From Anagrus nilaparvatae (lineage: Eukaryota; Arthropoda; Insecta; Hymenoptera; Mymaridae): DNA of 64,000 nucleotides. Location of the stretch: positions 18,138,001-18,202,000 of the forward strand of contig JAKSXM010000147.1 of NCBI GenBank assembly GCA_022575985.1, in the 5' to 3' direction. Shown here one piece after another: positions 40,209 through 51,336 of the stretch. Positions within the stretch are counted from its first letter, which is position 1. The number at the start of each line of letters is the position of its first letter. A program made the position numbers and the translations under genes. A model generated the notes under the pieces. It did no database searches. It saw only the letters and a list, made by a program, of their open reading frames with translations, and had not been told where the DNA came from.

Positions 40209-41738
40209 TTGTATAATGAAATAAAATATAAAAATGATAAACAAAATTGGGAAATGGCCATTAAAGAAGAAATAAGATCCCTTGAAAAGAATAATACCTG
40301 GACATTGGTTAAAACACCAGAAAATAAAAACATAATTGAATGTAAATGGGTATTTTCAATTAAAACTGATGAATTTGGAAATCCAGTTAGGTATAAAGCG
40401 CGTTTGGTTGCACGAGGTTTTAGCCAGCAATATCAGGTTGATTATTTTGAAACTTTTGCCCCTGTTGCTAGGATTTCCACTTTTAGGATTATATTAGCCT
40501 TAGCTAATCAATTTAATTTATTAATTCATCATATGGACGTTAAGACAGCTTTTCTTAACGGCACCCTAAGAGAGGAAATCTATATGAAAATTCCTGAAGG
40601 TATTGCTTGTAATAAAAATAACGTTGTTTGTAAATTAAATAAAACATTATACGGTTTAAAGCAGGCAGCCAGATATTGGTTTAAAACATTTGAAAAAGCT
40701 CTGCTAGAAGTTGGATTTCAGAATTCACCAGTAGATCGTTGTATGTATATTTTAAACAAGGGACATATTTCTAAGAACATTTACGTTGTATTATATGTTG
40801 ATGATTTGGTGATTGCAACTGCTGATATAAATAAAATGAATAACTTTAAAAATTACTTAATGAAAAAATTTTCTATGGTTGATTTAAAAGAAATAAAATA
40901 TTTTCTTGGAATTAAAATTGAAAGAAATTTTGATAAAATAACTTTAGATCAAAGTGCATATATAAAAAATGTTTTGCTTAAATATCGTATGTCAGAATGC
41001 AATTCAATCAATACACCTTTGGAAACTAAGTTAAATTATGAAGGCTTAAATTCAGATGAAAATTGTGGAAAGCCATGTCAGAATTTAATAGGTAGTTTAA
41101 TGAATATAATGTTATGCACCAGACCTGATATATGTGCATCTGTAAGTATATTAAGTAGATTTGCAAATAAAAATAATATTACTTTATGGGAATATTTAAA
41201 AAGAGTATTAAAATATTTAAAAGGCACAATTGAATTAAAATTAGTTTATAAAAAAGAAAGTCCTAAAGATGTGTTGATTGGATTTGTTGATGCTGACTGG
41301 GGAAGCGATGAAACTGATCGAAAAAGCACAACAGGTTATTTATTTATGCTTTTTAATAAATGTGTTATATGTTGGAACACTAAAAAGCAACATTGCGTTG
41401 CAGACTCGAGTTGTGCATCAGAATATATGGCATTATACGAAGGCGTAAAAGAAGCCTTATTTTTAAAATCATTGTTAAATAGTATAAATATTAAAATTAG
41501 AAATCCTATTACAATTTTTGAAGATAATAATGGTTGTATATGCATCGCTGAAAATCCCACAAGTCATAAAAGATCAAAACATATTGATATTAAATATCAT
41601 TTTTCACGAGAACAAGTAGAAAAGAAAATAATAAAACTAGAAAAAATTTCAACTAAAGATCAATTAGCAGACTTATTCACCAAATCATTACCACAAGTAG
41701 ATTTTATAAGACTAAGAAATAAGTTAAATTTAGAATAG
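40209..41738 (+). pseudogene. Copia reverse transcriptase-RNase H, tandem copy 3, with natural C-terminus
   Basis: The 509-codon frame contains the full reverse transcriptase and RNase H and, unlike copies 1 and 2, continues past DIKY into the authentic end (HFSREQVEKKI, then the TKDQLADLFTKSL motif typical of copia RNase H C-termini) before its stop. This shows where copies 1 and 2 were cut. It is separated from integrase by a stop and a frameshift at 40162-40208, so no full polyprotein can be made. Confidence 0.9.
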
Positions 41739-41989
41739 TGCTAAATTTAAATAATATTATAATTATTAAGTGATCTGATTAGAGTTTTACTGGGTTTTCC
41801 TAATCCTTTGCAGCAAATACTGGATCACATGTATATATAATTTCCCAGAATAAAGCAGAGAACGGCTAATAAAAAAAAGGTATATTAATTATATAGAGAT
41901 ATATGTATAAATATATGATATGTAAAATAATTAAAATTAAATAATATACTTATTAAAATTTATTAAAATGATTAAAAAGATATATAAAT

Positions 41990-42003
41990 TTTTTGAGGGG
42001 GCG
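41990..42003 (+). other. Polypurine tract of the copia element
   Basis: A TTTTTTGAGGGGGGCG stretch ends directly before the right LTR. This is where plus-strand DNA synthesis of an LTR element starts. Confidence 0.8.
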
Positions 42004-42321
42004 TGTTGGAAACTCAAAAAATGTATATATATATATATATATATATGTATTATTGTGTATTAATATGGTATAGTTGTTATTCAATATGAATGAATGTGTT
42101 TCATATATCTGTGTGTTTATAGGTTTTGAATAACAGAATGAAATCATAATTTGAATTTTATGACTTTGTTTTCTCTAAAATATTTACGCATAAGGAGAGT
42201 AGTATTTAAGAGACTTTTATAATTAATAGATCGCCGGTTCTCTGCTCTTTATTAAATAAATTATTAATTACATTTAATTATTGATATTTTAATTTATTAT
42301 TTATTTCCCATACCTACTATA
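42004..42321 (+). repeat. Right LTR of the copia element
   Basis: Starts TGTTGGAAACTC and ends near TACCTACTATA. It lacks two short duplications found in the left LTR. The last bases overlap a possible target duplication (ACTAT), so the end is uncertain by about 6 bp. Confidence 0.85.
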
Positions 42322-43755
42322 ACTTTCAGGGTGTTTCCATAATTTTCATCCAGTTTAGAATCCAGATCTAGATTCATCTTCCAATTTGGTTTTCAATTTC
42401 AGATCACCCTCTGCATTTTAAATATATATTATAAAATGATTGAGTACAAATAGTTTCAAATTAAAAAAATCGGTAAAAATGTGAAGTTTTTTATTTTCTT
42501 TTTTATTATTTTTTTTTGTATTAATAGGATGTATGTATTAGAATACAGTTTTATTAAACTATTTTTTTACTATACGTCCATCTTTAATCATTCTTAATAA
42601 CAGACTAACTCGCTCTAGGCGCTTACTTCTCTTTTCTCTATAGAATCACTAATATACTCGCCCGATTGACTCAAATCCCCTATCATAATAAGTATATTAT
42701 TATATTTACAAAAGTGATATATTTTTAATAAACAATATAAAAAATTTAAAATAAACAACGCGCGAGTATATCTTAATACTATATATATATTTAAAAATTT
42801 ATTTGTCTGCTTGACTGTCTATACCCTAATGCCAGAATCAACAAACCAAGTGGCATTAAACCGGTGTCAAAATAAAAAAAAAAGTCTTCGGGTGTCATAA
42901 GCCATAGATTTTCTGCTCAGCTATTGTAGTTTTTGAGATATTTAATTTTTAGTGTTTTTGAATTTGATAAAATTTGTCAAAAATTGAAACATCTCGAAAC
43001 TATTGAAAAATTTTACTTTAACACAGTGTAGTATTTGATTCTGCACTAATTTTTACGTATTCTCTTAAATTTTTATTCAAAAAGGAGGTATCATTAAAAT
43101 TTTATCAAATATTTTTGAAGCTGGTAAAAAAATTGTTTTTATTTTTTTTATTTTTTATGGTATTTGTAATAATTTATTTGTGTGCCTGTTTGTTTCATCA
43201 CGAGTAAAAATTAACAACAAAAAAACTTGTAACTGGTTTGTGAACTAACAGACAATAAACATAGATCGAACAGGTTTTAATTTATTCTTTAAATTACCGC
43301 TTGTATTTTGTAACCATGAAATAAATAATATTCTAAGATAATGGTTAGCTTTCATACCAATTTAAGTTCCTTAAATCCTTATTAATCTAGAAAGCTTTTT
43401 CGGAACAATTCTAAGTCCCTAAATCAAAACTATTCTAAGCCCTTAACTAAAAATATTCAAAGTGCCTAAACAAAATTATTCTGAATTCATTTGAATTCCC
43501 TCCCCCTCCCAAGTGACATGCTTGATTTACCCCACCCCCTGCGTATAAAAATGTTCCGTGTTAAAATGATGCCAAGCGCAAAAAATTACTTGTATCCGAA
43601 AAGTATTATAAAAACTAGCCGATCACCGTTGGTTAATAAACCTTAGGTTTATAAACCTTAAAAAACCTTAATTATCGTGTTTTTTGCGTTTTTTTGTTGC
43701 TCCGCTTTGTGTTGAGCTATTAATCTGAAAATGGCGTAGAAAAAAAAGGGAAAAG
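42322..43755. other. AT-rich spacer, nothing recognised
   Basis: No reading frame, RNA gene or element boundary could be supported. The sequence has short TA runs and homopolymers. Confidence 0.4.
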
Positions 43756-43759
43756 AATT

Positions 43760-44400
43760 TATTTTCGACCTTCATTGGTTTTAGACCCTTAAGACCATTT
43801 TAAGACCCCGAAAATTTATTTTTAATTTTCGAAAAATCGTTTTTTTAGCATAAAAAAAATAGCCAGCGTTTAATTTCTTCAAATTGACCTAAAAAGGTGA
43901 AAAAAAAGTATATTTTACTGATTCCAGTTTTGTCCTGGAGGGGTGCTCATCTCTACACTTTCAAAACTCAAAAAACGCGTTTTTTGTCTCTACACGATTA
44001 AAATGCAATAGAATTGCGAAAGTTTGTTTTGAAACTTCCCTTAATCTATTTTAGCATCTATTTTTATGTTTTAACTAAAATATATTTCATTAATTGTTGT
44101 TTTTAGACCATAATGACCACTTAAGACCACCTTAAGAGCCCAAAAATTGATTTTACATTTTCGAAAAATCAGTTTTTTTAAAATTAAAAAATTACACCCG
44201 CCTTTAATTCTTTCAAATTGGACTAAAAAGGCAAAAAGAATTATTTTTTAAAGATATCAGTCTTGTCCTGGAGGGGGAACTCATCCTCACCCCTTCAAAA
44301 TTTAAAAAACGCATTTCTTTGCCCCTACACGATTAAAATGCAATAGAATCGAAAAAATTTATTTCTGAACCTCCCCTTATTTTTTCAAACATCGGTCTTG
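43760..44400. repeat. Two tandem copies of a 333-bp unit
   Basis: TGTCCTGGAGGGG recurs at 43931 and 44264 (period 333), with matching blocks TTTTCGAAAAATC, AAACGC and CACGATTAAAATGCAATAGAAT. The copies are about 75-80% alike by eye. No coding potential. Possibly a short satellite or part of an unknown element. Confidence 0.75.
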
Positions 44401-46069
44401 TGCTTATATTTAGCCTTATCCGGCAATAGCCTTTAGTACCTTGAAGGTATTATATTTATTCTAATTCTTTAAAGACAAAAGTACAATAAAATAGTTTTAA
44501 TCACTTTTTTTAAAAAAAGATCAAAATGAAAATAAATACTTGTCAACTTTTTTAGTATTATTCTATTAGGAATAGTATCTACCCTTTACAATTACCCCTC
44601 TCAACAGCTTTCTCACCAACCACACTCTCAAACCACACAATCAAATAGTCTTCATCGTCAGTACTGTAACGTCAGTTGCCTCTTAAATTTTTTCCGTGTA
44701 GCACAAAGTTACGCCTTGTAAATTTTTTCAATGTAGTTTTAAAATTCAAAAAATCTTTTTATATATTCGGAGGCTCAGAAAATATCTTTCTAGCTTGCAG
44801 AATAAAACCTTAATTTTCTCTTGCGAGAAAAACGATTTCACATTTAGGTATTATAAAGCGACTAGAAAAAGCTAGGCAAGATTTAGCATTTCACTTGCGA
44901 GTTTTTTTTGTCTTTGAAAACTTTCATTATTAAATAGAAAATGACAAAGAGAACTCAAGGGAGGAATATTTAATCTTGATATGATTTAATAAAACCTCAA
45001 TTCAGAATTTAGTTCTCGCAAATTTGAATATTTGAATTTTGAATGTTTAAAAAAAAAAACTTTGTAATTTAATTTTGTAATTTAATTTTAATCTTAGCGG
45101 TAAGTTTTCAAGGAAAATAGAAAATTAACTTTTCTTTTGCTTGGAAAAGGATTTTTCATTAAAAAAAAACTCTTTTGCATGAAAAATCTATTTTTTGTAT
45201 AGTTAATTATTTAAGTTTTTAGTTTCATGAATAAAATATTTGAAAGAAACTCATAACTAGCTTAAACCAAAAGAAAAGGAGTTTAAAGTAATTTATCCTT
45301 GGGAAATAAGAAAATTATGTTCAAATTAAAGTAAAAATAATGGGTTCAATAATAAAAATTATTTATTTATGTAAAATAAATCTATTGTTTGAAATTTCAT
45401 ATTTTGTCGACTCATTAAAATTTTTGATAATAAAAACAACATCCGATCAAGGACGTTCGATGAGTCGACAAAATAGTCCCCTAGTAAGTCTGATTTTTAT
45501 CAAGAGAGGTTGAAGCGGTGGTAGGACGATCTTATCACAATTTTAGTGCTTTAATACACATGTTTTTGCCGAGAGAAGGCCTTCTGAAAGTACCATCTGA
45601 ACCGGTTCAGAACGTTACTCACGTTAAACATGAAGAAAAAAAGAAAGAAAAGTGAACTTTATTTTATTTTAAAAGTGTTCATTTAATTTTAAATTCTTTT
45701 TTTTTCTCAACTTAATTTTAGTTTTATAAAATATTTAAGTTTAAAATAAATTGAACATCTTAAAATACTTTTGTTGTATTCATTTTTTGCGATTTTAAAC
45801 CTAATTAACAAAATTCTTTTAATTCAACTAATATTGGATCATTCAACTCTAAACAGGAAAGCAAGTTATTTATTATTATTAGGTAAAAATAAACAGTATT
45901 TTATTCTTGAGCAACCCTCTGAATAATCAGCTAATTAAATTCCCAGGAAGGCCTATTTAATAACAAGAAAATTAATGTAAAACTATTAATCTGGTTCATT
46001 ACAGAACCTGCCTCAACACTCAACAACACGGCAACAGTTTAATAAGCGAACACGTAACAATAATAATAA
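44401..46069. other. AT-rich spacer with one striking inverted repeat
   Basis: No gene seen. At 45413-45473 ATTTTGTCGACTCAT and ATGAGTCGACAAAAT are exact inverted copies around a loop of about 30 nt. This could be an element end or a structured RNA; nothing else supports either. Confidence 0.4.
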
Positions 46070-47382
46070 TAATTATTATAATTTCAAATATAAATTTACT
46101 AATAATTCTTTACAGGCTAACCATGAACCATGAATTTGCCACTTCCCCTTACCCACCGGGGATTGGTTTCCGATTCTTTTATTGATTTAATAATCATTAA
46201 AGAAAGTGACGAGGTAATTTCTTTTAATAAAAAGTTATTTATTAACAACCACAAGGAGTTCAATATTTGTCTTTGACGATTTGACTGGTGATTCACTATT
46301 AAAAGTAGAGATGTTGACCTTATCTGGGATACAACTGCTAAAGATATCATATCTGTTATCGATTCTGTAACTCCTGTTAAATATTATAAGATTATCAAGA
46401 AATCTCTTCTATGTCTAACACCTGAGTTAAGAAAGGAATCATAACATCTAAATCAACTTTTATTCAAATAAGTTATCAAAAAATAACCCTCCTGCTGTTA
46501 CTGGAGTGAACTAGAGCACCTGGGTCTTACCAGTTCCTCTATCCCAACTAAACCCTGCTTCACTTCGGACGAGCACAATAAATATTTTTTGTCCACTCAA
46601 AATTTTGATATCTCCCTGCAACTTAATAATCTTCCTGTAGTCCCGAATCACCTTTCTTTTAAATTTACCAACATTGCGTTAGATAATTTGAATTTTGCAT
46701 TTAAACTATTCTCTAGCAAATCTAAAGGTCTCGATGGTATTTCATTAGATTTTCTCAAACTCTGTCTACCATCTCTTTCAAAAGTTTTTGCTTCTCTTTT
46801 CAATAAGTCGATAATTCTCAAAAAATTCCCGTCTGTCTGGAAACATAGTCATACCATCCTTTTTATAAAAATACCCAATCCCCTCTCATATAGTAATTAT
46901 CATTCGGTTTTTCTTTTATCAATTTTATCTAAAATTTTAAAGAAAATAATCTATAATCAATTATTACAATATTTAATTAAGCATAATGTTCTCGACAATT
47001 TTGAATCAGGTTTACAAAAACTTCAGAGCACCCAAGCTCTATTGACTAATATAATTGATGATATTTGTAGAGGTTACCATGGTTGGAATCTCACCATCCT
47101 ACTAATTCTTGACCTTTCAAAGGCATTTGATCAAGTATCTCACAATCTTCTATTGTCCAAGTTACTGAACCTTGGCTTATCCAAGGATGAAGTGGACTGA
47201 TTTTCCAGCTATCTTTTAGATAGAACTCAATCCGCCATAGAAGGTGAAAAAATCTCCTTCGTGGAAGTAGTTAAAAGTAGTGTTCGCCAAGGCTCTGTTT
47301 TTGGTCTGTTACTAAATCCTAAATATATGGACGATATAGGCTCTCATATTAATTATGCAAAAATACTACTTTTCGCGGATGA
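46070..47382 (+). pseudogene. Non-LTR reverse transcriptase fragment, fused to Helitron sequence
   Basis: Degenerate coding traces begin near 46130. A clear open part at 46589-47200 reads KSKGLDGISLDFL, LSKILKKIIYNQL, LQKLQSTQALLTNIIDDI and LILDLSKAFDQVSHN. After a stop at 47198 the homology continues (VRQGSVFG, then AKILLFADDLSL, with the catalytic Asp pair). At 47382 it switches without a gap to Helitron Rep sequence. It is a Jockey/CR1-like element, 5'- and 3'-truncated. A small further piece of the same gene type resumes at about 50125. Confidence 0.8.
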
Positions 47383-47391
47383 TTTGTCACT

Positions 47392-47868
47392 ATGACATGC
47401 AGTTCTAAATGGAGAGAAATAACTGAAAATGTAAATAAAAACGAATCTACGTTCGATCGCCCAGATATTATTACACGCGCTTTTAACGAAAAAGTAAAAT
47501 TTTTAATTTTTGAAATTGTTGATAATAAATTATTTGGCAAAATAATTGCTTATATATTCGTTATTGAGTTCCAAAAGAGAGGATTCCCTCATATTCATCT
47601 TTTAATTTATCTTGCTGATAAGGACAAAATAAGGAACTGTGAACAAGTAGATCATATTGTAACTGCAGAAATTCCAGATAAAAACAAATATCCGAAATTG
47701 TATGAACTTGTAAAACAATTTATGATTCATGGTCCATGCAGTAATCAAAACAAAAATTCTCCATTTATGGATGAAAAAAAAGAAAAATGTTTAAAAAAAT
47801 TTCCTAAAGAATTCATAGAAGAAACCATTTATAATGATACTTTTGGCTACCCAATTTACAAAAGATGA
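47392..47868 (+). pseudogene. Helitron Rep nuclease, partial
   Basis: The 158-codon frame contains the rolling-circle HUH motif in FQKRGFPHIHLLIYL, where the His-Ile-His pair binds the metal, and the conserved HGPCSNQN and PKEFIEETI segments that follow it. The start is not natural: the same sequence continues upstream in fragment 2 (SSYIGNPRSLREK..., minus strand). In families of this type a Tyr or Tyr pair cuts the DNA strand; the frame shifts near 47870 before that part is complete. Confidence 0.85.
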
Positions 47869-49116
47869 AATAATGGAGATAAATTTATATTCAATCCAAA
47901 TAAAAAAAATTCTAAAGTTGCAGACAATAGATACATTGTACCGTACAACCCTTACCCATGAAGATATTCGCACTTTTAATGGTAATATTTATTCAAGTTT
48001 TTATGAAGCTGCCAAAGCTAGAAATCTTATAAAATCTGATAATGAATGTGATTTCTGTTTAAAAGAGGCATCAAAATTTGCATTTCCTTTTGCTATGTGC
48101 GAACTTTTTGCATATATTCTTATTTTTCATGATCCTATAAATTCACGTTCATTGTTTGATAAATATAAAGAACATTTATTTGATCCCAAATTGGATTTTG
48201 AATCAGCTGAAATAAAAGTTCTTAAAACTATAAACAATGTTTTATTGTTACATGGACATTCATTGCAAGATTATGACTTGCCTCAATTAGGAGGTAAATT
48301 TACCATTAATTTTTCAGAAAGTGAAGAAGATAAAAATCAATATAAAGAAAATTTTTGTGTAGAAAATATAGTTAATACATTTAATGATGACCAAAAAAAA
48401 ATTTATAATTTTATATTAAAATCAATAAATGAAAAAAGTAACTTAAATAAGTATATTTATATAGATGGTCCAGGAGGTTGTGGTAAAAGTTATCTGTTAA
48501 ATTCCATGATTAAAATATTTGCTCACTTTCAACTGAATGTTCTTCCAGTTGCGTGGACTGGAATTGCGGCAAATTTGTTAGAAAATGGCATGACTGCTAG
48601 TTCAGCTTTCAAATTACCCTTAAAAATTATTGAAAACAGCGTTTGTAATATAAATGCTAATTCATCTTATGCAGAATTTTCGAAAAATATTGATCTCATT
48701 ATATGGGATGAAATTTCCATGACATCAAAATTAGCTTTCGAAACTGTAAATAATTTATTCCAGGATATATGTAAAAGCGATGAACTTTTTGAAGGAAAAA
48801 TTGTTATTTTAAGTGGTGATTTTCGTCAAATTCTACCAATTGTACGTTACGGTAATAGAAAACAAATTATCTAAAATTGTATAAAAAAAATAAATTATGG
48901 AATAATTTTAAAACATTTCATTTAAAAGAAAATTTGCGTACAAAAAACAATTACGATAATTTTAAACAGTGGTTATTAGATTTAGGAAATGGTGCATATT
49001 CTATAAAAACAGAACATAATGTTGAATTAATTAAAATACCAAATGAATTTATATCAAAAGGAAATATTGTCACGGATGTTTTTGGTAACTCTATACTTCA
49101 CTCAAGCGTAAAGTAA
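47834..49116 (+). pseudogene. Helitron PIF1-type helicase, N-terminal part
   Basis: The frame starting at 47834 continues Rep-helicase homology (LTHEDIRTFNGNIYSSFYEAAKARNL) into the helicase. Walker A is DGPGGCGKSYL, Walker B is LIIWDEISM, followed by ILSGDFRQILPIV. A stop at 48872 separates the next piece (48877-49116, FHLKENLRTKNNYDNFKQWLLDLGNG). The helicase unwinds the element during rolling-circle transposition. Multiple lesions make it dead. Confidence 0.88.
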
Positions 49117-49487
49117 TCTTATCTTCAAATAATCGAGATGTTTTAGAAATAAATAATGAAATATTAAATAGAATTCAGGCAAGTATTGACGATTCAATAA
49201 ATAAAGAGAATGCTCAAGCCCCAGAAATAATACCTGTAGAATTTATAAATAGTCTGACACCGAATGGACTTCCTCCTCATAAACTTAAATTAAAAATTGG
49301 AGCAATCGTCATGTTATTAAGAAACTTGAATATAAAACAAGGCCTTTGTAACGGCACTTGACTAATAATAAAAAATCTAAAACCATATGTAATTTAAGCC
49401 GAAATAATAACAGGGAGTTTTACAGGAAAAATAGTACTTTTACCTAGCATTGATTTAAGTCCAGACACAGATGAAATTCCATTTTAT

Positions 49488-49751
49488 ATGAACCGACGTC
49501 AATTCCCCATTCGCTTAGCTTTTGCCATGACTATAAACAAAGCGCAAGGGCAATCCTCCGATAGCGTCGGTTTATATTTACCAACGCAAGTTTTTAGTCA
49601 TGGTCAACTCTATGTCGCTCTATCGCGTACCACATCAAAGAAAAATATAAAAATTTTAGTAACTGAAAATGCAAAATATATATTAAAAGAAACAAAAGAT
49701 AAACAATCGGATTTATATTTGAAAAATATTGTTTACAAAGAAATATTATAA
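49488..49751 (+). pseudogene. Helitron PIF1-type helicase, C-terminal part
   Basis: It carries RRQFPIRLAFAMTINKAQGQS and LYVALSRTTSKKNI, the C-terminal helicase motifs of PIF1 family proteins. Between 49117 and 49487 decayed helicase sequence is still visible (for example [22 protein letters not shown]) but with stops. Confidence 0.85.
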
Positions 49752-50110
49752 TAATAATCTTCTGTGTAATAATTATCTTAAATAATAAATGAAATAAAAA
49801 ATATATTTTAAAAATATAACACAAATTAATACCATTTATCGTTTTATTTATTTAAATTCTATTTTTTCTATTAAATTATATCTATTGTATTTTATCATAT
49901 CAAATGAAGTACTTTATGAGTATACCTAATTAAAATTGATTTTATGACCCACCTAGAAATTAACTTTGGCACTAAATACCAAAAATTAAAATAAAAACTA
50001 ATCTTGAATTAAATTAAAAATTTTCATAAAAAAAGGTTTAGATACATCGGGAATCACAGGCATGCTAAAATTTAATTTTCAAGGATTAATATAGATATAT
50101 ATAGATTATC
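49752..50110. other. AT-rich stretch after the Helitron helicase
   Basis: No coding or clear terminus. TATCGTTTTATTTATTT occurs at about 49837 and again at 50105, a possible short direct repeat framing this segment. Confidence 0.4.
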
Positions 50111-50119
50111 GTTTTATTT

Positions 50120-50260
50120 ATTTTAAATTGCTTGTCACTAAATACCAAAAAGACCGAGGCCATAATTTTTGGCTCCTCAAACACTATAAATCTCTTTAAT
50201 GAGCTCCAAAGACATTTAAAACGAATTAAAACGAATTAAAACGAATTAAACGAAATCTTT
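50120..50260 (+). pseudogene. Small non-LTR reverse transcriptase remnant
   Basis: About 45 codons in one frame read LSLNTKKTEAIIFGSSNTINLFNEL, the segment that normally follows the catalytic YADD region by about 50 residues. It is closely like the 59696-60958 protein. Too short for an open-frame call but unmistakable in pattern. It may be the continuation of the fragment that ends at 47382. Confidence 0.75.
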
Positions 50261-50274
50261 TAATTTTAATAATA

Positions 50275-51310
50275 AGTAAGGGTTGTACGGTACAACGTAT
50301 CTATTGTCTGCAACTTTAGAATTTTTTTTATTTGGATTGAATATAAATTTATCTCCATTATTTCATCTTTTGTAATTTGGGTAGCCAAAAGTATCATTGT
50401 ATACGGTTTCTTCTATGAATTCTTTAGGAAAATTTTTTAAACATTTTTCTTTTTTTTCATCCATAAATGGAGAATTTTTGTTTTGATTACCGCATGGACC
50501 ATGAATCATAAATTGTTTTACAAGTTCATACAATTTCGGATATTTGTTTTTATCTGGAATTTCTGCAGTTACAATACGATCTACTTGTTCACAGTTCCTT
50601 ATTTTGTCCTTATCAGCAAGATAAATTAAAAGATGAATATGAGGGAATCCTCTCTTTTGGAACTCAATAACGAATATATAAGCAATTACTTTGCCAAATA
50701 ATTTATTATCAACAATTTAAAAAATTAAAAATTTTACTTAAAAGTGCGTGTAATAATATCTGGGCGATCGAACGTAGATTCGTTTTTATTTACATTTTCA
50801 GTTATTTCTCTCCATTTAGAACTGCATGTCATAGTGACAAATAAATCTGGTTTACCATAATTTTGTACTAAAGTCATAGCATCCATAAACTTTTCTCTTA
50901 ATGAGCGAGGATTGCCAATGTAACTTGATGGTAATATGACAGTTTTTCCTGTTCGACAATTCTCATTTACACTTTTATTTTCAATGTAATCCATCAATCC
51001 TTTGTACATGTCAGTTCGTAATTTTGATTGTTGTTTTCTTAAGAAGTACAATCTACAGGATTCTAATTTTGTAAAAGCATCAACAACATATTGTTGGGTT
51101 ATATTACCTAATTGTAAGCATGGATTAAAATGGCCTCTAATTTAAAACTGGAATGAATCATATTGTAAAGTAGCTACACATTTCTTATACTCTGTATTAT
51201 TACTGAACATATTTGGAGACCAAGAATTAAGAATTTTGAATTAAGCAGTTACTTGTATTCCCTGTAAGGTACAGCCCTCTAGATTATCATATATTAAATA
51301 TTGATAAAAC
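50275..51310 (-). mobile_element. Helitron fragment 2, inverted relative to fragment 1
   Basis: On the minus strand the Rep region recurs, including the same HUH-motif segment and the HGPC and PKEFIEE segments, and it extends further upstream than fragment 1. It overlaps fragment 1 for about 570 bp at high identity. An R1-clade copy (A3) begins right after it. Confidence 0.85.
50734..51051 (-). pseudogene. Helitron N-terminal and Rep region, fragment 2
   Basis: The frame reads YFLRKQQSKLRTDMYKGL, then ILPSSYIGNPRSLREKFMDAM and KPDLFVTMTCSSKWREI. This is the Helitron-like N-terminal domain leading into Rep. Homologous codons continue upstream with stops to about 51180 (ITQQYVVDAFTKLES). A small deletion near 50730 breaks the frame before the HUH motif, which itself lies at about 50640-50690. 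Confidence 0.85.
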
Positions 51311-51336
51311 CATGATGGCTATTATATACATATATA

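Larger units (their letters stand above)
30053..41738. repeat. Tandem triplication, unit about 3.88 kb (element B 3' end plus copia interior)
   Basis: Units start at 30053, 33853 and 37728 with GGAGGCCAGAGAAGG. Spacing is 3,800 bp for the first and 3,875 bp for the second; the first is short because of a 77-bp deletion near 30744 and small poly(A) differences. Each unit runs from the last codons of element B ORF2 through B's tail, the AAT repeat, and copia gag, protease, integrase and reverse transcriptase. The internal joints at about 33847 and 37722 are identical: copia RNase H sequence ending GATATTAAATAT, about 4 filler bases, then B sequence. Only the third unit continues into the copia 3' end. 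Copies 2 and 3 look identical by eye. Confidence 0.92.
14795..42321 (+). mobile_element. Ty1/copia LTR retrotransposon enlarged by nested insertions and tandem triplication
   Basis: The element has matching LTRs starting TGTTGGAAACTC at both ends, a copia-type primer-binding site, gag, and pol in the copia order protease-integrase-reverse transcriptase-RNase H, with a polypurine tract before the right LTR. ACTAT precedes the left LTR (14790-14794) and occurs at the right edge (42316-42320), so the exact LTR end and duplication overlap by a few bases. About 14.5 kb of R1-clade elements split gag. A unit of about 3.88 kb of the interior is then present three times. The LTRs differ by two small indels and a few substitutions, so the insertion is not very recent. 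Every pol copy carries inactivating changes. Confidence 0.88.
47383..49751 (+). mobile_element. Helitron fragment 1 (Rep-helicase)
   Basis: Plus-strand remains of a rolling-circle transposon: the Rep nuclease region followed by a PIF1-type helicase in the usual order, broken by several stops and frameshifts. The N-terminal part of Rep is missing because the copy starts abruptly at the joint with a reverse transcriptase gene. The 3' end is uncertain; a Helitron-type 3' hairpin on the same strand lies far downstream at 53610-53652. Confidence 0.85.

Noticed and set aside
30503..41738. Three repeats as a CRISPR-like or gene-family array
   Set aside because: They are whole copies of a retroelement segment with identical joints, not short spaced repeats or independent genes.
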